Positions 59,448-64,000 of a stretch of DNA of 64,000 bases are shown piece after piece. Source of the stretch: Panagrolaimus kolymaensis (lineage: Eukaryota; Nematoda; Chromadorea; Rhabditida; Panagrolaimidae); assembly GCA_028622995.1 (NCBI GenBank), contig JAJQJQ010000010.1, forward strand, positions 3,720,001 to 3,784,000, given 5' to 3'. The notes under the pieces were generated by a model. The model saw only the letters and a list, made by a program, of their open reading frames with translations, made no database searches and was not told the origin of the DNA. The stretch's first letter is position 1. Each line of letters opens with the position of its first letter. Made by a program: the position numbers and the translations under genes.

Positions 59448-62400
59448 GTAGGTTTTATCATTCCTTTTTATTATATTTTTAAGGCTCTTTTTCACCCACT
59501 TTTTTGCATTATCGTCGGATTATAAAGATAAGCGTTTTCGGCTTTTTGACTTTGGCTGCATTTAGTTCCGTCTTTTTTTACTCTCTTCAAAATTATATAC
59601 TTTTATTATGTTAGATGTAGCTTTGAGTGTCATTCATACCCAATTATATTATCTTTTAGTCATTATTATTATTAGTTCCAAAAAAACATAGACTAAAAAA
59701 GGAGCTTGAAATGACGCCGGCGACGACGGCTTCCATATTATTAATTTTCTTTTTTTCACGTGCATAGACCAACCACCATTGGCGAGTGTCTAATATTTAA
59801 ATAAAACATGCATATTTTTTTAACTTTACAATAAAAAAAGCTTTTTAGAAAATTAAATTATTTTTATTAGAAAAAAAGTCGTTCATATACTAATTTTTTA
59901 TGCAAGGTATATCTATCCAATTTTATTTTGTTGTGTTTTTGACAGAAAAAAAAATCATGAAAAAAAAAGCTTTCTCATTTTTTTCTTCTTCTCTCGTGTG
60001 CTATTTTTTTCATTTTTTCAAACTTTTTACTTTCTTGTTTGCTATTTTTTTGATTGTTGTTGTAGCTTTTGCTGCCCATAAGGAGACTTGTTGTTGTTGC
60101 TTTTGATGCTGGAGCTCTCATTCTCCATTCTTTTCTTTTTATTTTATTTTCTCGTCTTCTTCTTTCTCATTCTTTTTAAAGTCCATTCGTAATAAACTCT
60201 GAAGCAGCTTTCATTGCTTTTATATTTCATTTTTTCTAAAAAAGAAGCTAAAATTCAAAAACCAATTTTGTTTTTTTCTTTCTTTTTAAGTCTTTTTTAA
60301 AAACACATTCCTGTTTCAAATTTGATTTTTATATTTTTGCCCTTGATTCTTCTTCAATTTCGTTGATTTTGTTCTTTCTTTCTTTCTATTTATGGCAAAG
60401 AAGGCATTTCTTTCATTGAAGAGCAAGAAAGTCTAAAATTGAAAACAGAAAAAAGGAATTTATTTCTGACTTTGATAAAGCAGCAGCTTCAATTATTCGT
60501 CCATTCTATTTTCTTTCTTTTCATCTTCTTTTTTTGTTGTTGAATGTTTTTAAATAACAATTCAAAACATTTTTTTGCATTTTATTTCATCTTTTTCTTT
60601 GAGAGATAGATGCAATATCTTTTAAGACGACGCTCATTCAAACTTTTTTTTAAAAAATTTCACTTTTTTGTTTGTTTGGAATTACAATGAAAAAGGTAAT
60701 TTGCGACATTTTTTTATTTATTAAAATTTTCTATTTTCTAATTAACCATAATGCCCTTTTTGGTTTTTTTCTAGTTGAGTCTGAAACGATCTTTAAACTT
60801 TTTTACCAAACAAAGAAACAAAAAAAATTACTTTTAAAAAGTTGTCTATTTTTAATAAGAACAAGAAATAATGATTCTAAACTGTAAATTCTAAAAATAT
60901 ACATAGACTTGCTTTTTAAAAAATTTATTTTCTCAGTCATTTTATTTTTTGCTGAAGTTATAAATCTATTTTTTATTATGTAAAAAATTTATTGCTACAT
61001 TTTTTTGTTTTGAATTTTATATTTTCACAGCAATCTCATTTTTAAATTGGATTTTAACTTAAATAAATTTTTATTCAAACATCATTTTCTTTTTATTTTT
61101 CTTTATTTTTTTATTTTAAATTTATATTGATAGTCATGGATGAAATAAAAAAAGACATCACTTTTTTTTTTAACATTTTCTTCCTTTTTTCTTTTTCTTT
61201 CCTTTATAAAATTGGACATTAAAAAAACAGGGAAGGGATAAGTGAAGATTTTTTTTGAAAAGGAGTCATACATATTTAAAATAAAATAAAATGAAAAAAG
61301 GCAAAATTGAACTTGACAGACGAGGAAGATATGTTACTTATTGAAATTTATACATATATATTTGTCATTTCTAAGAAAAAGGAGTAAAACTAAAAGCAGT
61401 GATGGTCTTTGAGCTTAATTTTTCCCCCTAAAATTTTGTGTCTTAATTTCTTCTCTTTTTTAAAGGCCACAATCGAAAACACCACATTTTTCGCTTTTTG
61501 AGCTTATTTTTGATTGCAAAAATAAAAATTAGTTGTGGTTTGTTTAAAAGCAACCAAAAAAGTATGTATTCCATTTTTTGAATGTTTTGTCTCCCAAAAA
61601 ACGGATGTTAAAAAAACAAGTGAGCCGTTTTTGTTATGGAATAGAGTCAAAAAATAAAAAATAAAAAAAAAGATTTGGACCCTGCGGGAGAAAAACGGCA
61701 AAAAGCTTTATTTTCTTTATGTTTTTTTATTTATGCTGCGAGACTTCAGTTGTGCAAAATAAATGTGCAGCATTTCAACTCTCTGCAATGCCAACAACTA
61801 ACAACAAGAGGGATGAAGAACGGCGGCAATGGCGACTACGGCTTGCATGCTTTCTTGCTTGCTGCCACCAACCATTCCAAGTCGGGAATGGAAAGGAAAG
61901 GAGAGGATTTGTCACCGGATTTGTGCTCTTTTCACCACCTTGCTTACTTGCTGCTACTCTGCTACTTTTATTTATTTATTTTTGCTTTTACTTTGCTTTA
62001 TTTTATTTTTCTCGCATCACATTTTTTATGCTTCCTGTTATTTTTCTTCTTCATGAAAATATAACAATTATTGCAATATGCCATCATTGTATTATTGGTT
62101 TTCATATTCTTCTTCTTTTTATTTTTATTTTTTGCTTTATCGATGATATATATCCATCTTTTCTCTAGCGAAGAAGTATATGTTTTAAATTTTTTTTAAC
62201 ATCCGTCATATTTATTATGTATTGTGGTGTATTTCTAAAAAAACAACAACGCAGAAAATAAAAAAAAAACGATAAGCTCATAGTCAGTCATGTTTGTCCC
62301 TGGAGACGAGAACAACCATAAAAAACAGGCATAACCAGGCTAGCTTGTATTCTTTTTTTTTGTTTCATAGAAATCGCTTTTTTGTTATTTTTCAATATTT

Positions 62401-64000
62401 TTAAAAGTTCATAACCATATATATATATACAAATATTTATTGCTTCAGTCAATCTTAAAAAAATTTGAATTCAGTAGGTAAGCGATAAAAAAATAAAATT
62501 ATTCATTGAATAATCTATTTATTCTTCTCCTCTTCCTTTCTCTCTTTCAACTAAAAAAAACAATATTATGTTATTTTTTGCAATTTGAAGTTTTATTTTT
62601 ATACAAAATTGACTGTCAAAATTCAAGCTCCCAGGAAACGCTTCTATTTTTTTCTTCTCTCTCTCTCTCGTGAATTGCAAATCAAGGCAATGAGCACAAA
62701 AAAATTTTTGTTTTGTTTTTATGAAAAAAAGGTGACAAACGTGCACATGCATATAAGCAGCAGCCATCGCGTGCTATTGTGATCTCTATTTTCCCCCACT
62801 CATTTACTTACTTGCAACAATCATCCAACAACATTAACTTACTTATATCCTTTCTTTTTTTTTGTCTGTCAAGTAGGTCCGTTTTTTCTCTATTTTTTTT
62901 TCATGCGCTATCTATCTAAATTTATTTTTTTATTTTTATATATGCCGGATTTTTGAACACCATGATAAAAAATGTGGTCGGCAACAATCGAGAAAAATCC
63001 ATTTGATTTTATTAGTCTTCTTTTTTGTTTTGTTGTTCTAATGTTTTATGATTCTTCGTCAAGTGAAAAAAATAATTTTATGTACGACCTGATGGTGGTG
63101 GTAAATGGCATCCGGCTTTTATTCTTTTCCTTTTTTTCCTTTTTTTCCTTTTATTTTGTGCTTTTAAAAGGGATGATGCTCATCTTTTTCTCCTTTTTCT
63201 TTTTCTGCCATAATAGGTTTTTCTTTCTTTTAAAATGGTGCTGCTCATCTTTTCATCATCTTTTTTAATGCTTTAATCAATAAGCTTCTTAGAAAAATTT
63301 GTAGCCTTAAAATGGTATTTAAGAGTTTTTGCTTGGTTGACCTGTTTCTTACAAAAAAAATCAATGATAACCAAATAATTTTTGTTTTAAATTCATTTTT
63401 TTAACTTTTTGTTTTTTGGAGCTCTAAACACTTTTCGAATACTAAAAATATTCTTCCTTGTTTTGCTTCTTCTTTTTTCTTAGATAAATATTTTTCGTTC
63501 CCTCTTTCATTTATTTATGAATCTTTGGAAATCTTAACTTTTTGATATCTATAAACTATGCACTATTAATGAGAAAAATAGTGTGTCAGTGCTAGACATT
63601 TTTTTCCAATTTCCATCGTCTGCTTTTTATTTCCTTAAAAAATGTGGCTTTTTACTTCCATTAATTTTCAATGTTTTTAAGTTGCAAGCACTTCTTTGTT
63701 TTCAATTTATTATACTTTTAATTTTATTATTTTAGAAAAAAGTTTTTTTGTTTTTAAAAAAGTAAATTATTTTTACATACGCATTCATTTTGGCTTTTTT
63801 GGTTATTATATTTTTTTACCCCACGTAAATAGAAAATACATAAAACATAAAAAACATTATTTTGGCTTTTATATTTATTTTTTCAAGTACATACATAAAT
63901 CTACGTAACATTTTCACCTTACTTAGTAAAAGTATATTCTATTGGATTTTATTTATTTGACGTTTCTTTATCTATAAAAAAAAGTGAGCAGCGTCAAAAA
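59448..64000. other. AT-rich region to the window end, no further exon found
   Basis: Poly-T-rich DNA with overlapping open frames of very biased Phe/Leu/Ser composition. TATATATATA occurs near 62420 and a TTTTTTCC direct repeat near 63127-63155. If 59365 is a real first exon, this is its intron. Nothing else supported. Confidence 0.45.

Noticed and set aside
61675..62168. Overlapping plus-strand frames of 130-150 codons
   Set aside because: Three overlapping frames are open at once with Phe/Leu/Cys-biased translations and no splice signals; typical of T-rich DNA.
1..64000. CRISPR arrays, rRNA genes or bacterial operons
   Set aside because: No spaced direct repeats or rRNA-like blocks were seen, and the spliced gene structures show that this is a eukaryotic nuclear sequence.

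Overview
The window is nuclear DNA of a nematode. It is strongly AT-rich and has short introns (mostly 45-70 nt, GT...TTTTAG). Many start codons sit just 3' of a TTTTCAG-type acceptor, as expected for spliced-leader trans-splicing. The encoded proteins fit: an NHR-67/Tailless-type nuclear receptor, a lipocalin-like secreted protein, a PAN-domain protein and a neuropeptide precursor. I cannot assign a species. All exon models were read by eye from splice sites and reading frame; none is backed by a search.

Layout. 1-4.26 kb: no gene seen. 4.3-5.8 kb: BCKDHA (+). 6.4-11.2 kb: two secreted nematode proteins (+), the second with a lipocalin-like C-terminus. 12.5 kb: precursor of four RLG-amide peptides (+). 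13.3-14.7 kb: PAN-domain protein (+). 15.0-16.9 kb: DBT, the BCKDH E2 subunit (-), whose lipoyl exon is split by a 172-bp hairpin element. 17.9-19.1 kb: PDHB (+). 19.7-21.2 kb: TMEM68-like acyltransferase (-). 21.6-23.3 kb: COA1 (-). 24.2-24.7 kb: MRPS25 (+). 25.5-26.2 kb: NDUFB11 (+). 26.4-26.9 kb: selenoprotein K (-) with an in-frame UGA and a SECIS element downstream. 27.7-28.6 kb: ABHD14-like hydrolase (+). 29.7-35.8 kb: 16-exon cadherin (+). 38.0-38.5 kb: BET1 SNARE (-). 38.9-40.4 kb: SLC25A3 (+). 45.4-46.0 kb: Ly6-like membrane protein (+). 48.1-48.9 kb: unknown secreted protein (-). 49.4-49.7 kb: a fragmentary model (+). 52.8-55.3 kb: nhr-67-like receptor (+) in a gene-poor setting. 55.7-57.3 kb: decayed repeat copies. 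59.4 kb: an isolated first coding exon (+). The remainder to 64 kb is AT-rich, with no gene recognised.

How the genes work together. Seven of the recognised genes are mitochondrial: BCKDHA and DBT (branched-chain ketoacid dehydrogenase), PDHB (pyruvate dehydrogenase), COA1 (complex IV assembly), MRPS25 (mitoribosome), NDUFB11 (complex I) and SLC25A3 (phosphate import). DBT and PDHB are divergent across about 1 kb, and BET1 and SLC25A3 are divergent across 345 bp.

The two strongest observations are the selenoprotein K gene, whose form-2 SECIS has all diagnostic parts, and the near-perfect palindromic element inside the DBT coding exon. Removing exactly 172 bp restores a conserved lipoyl domain in frame.
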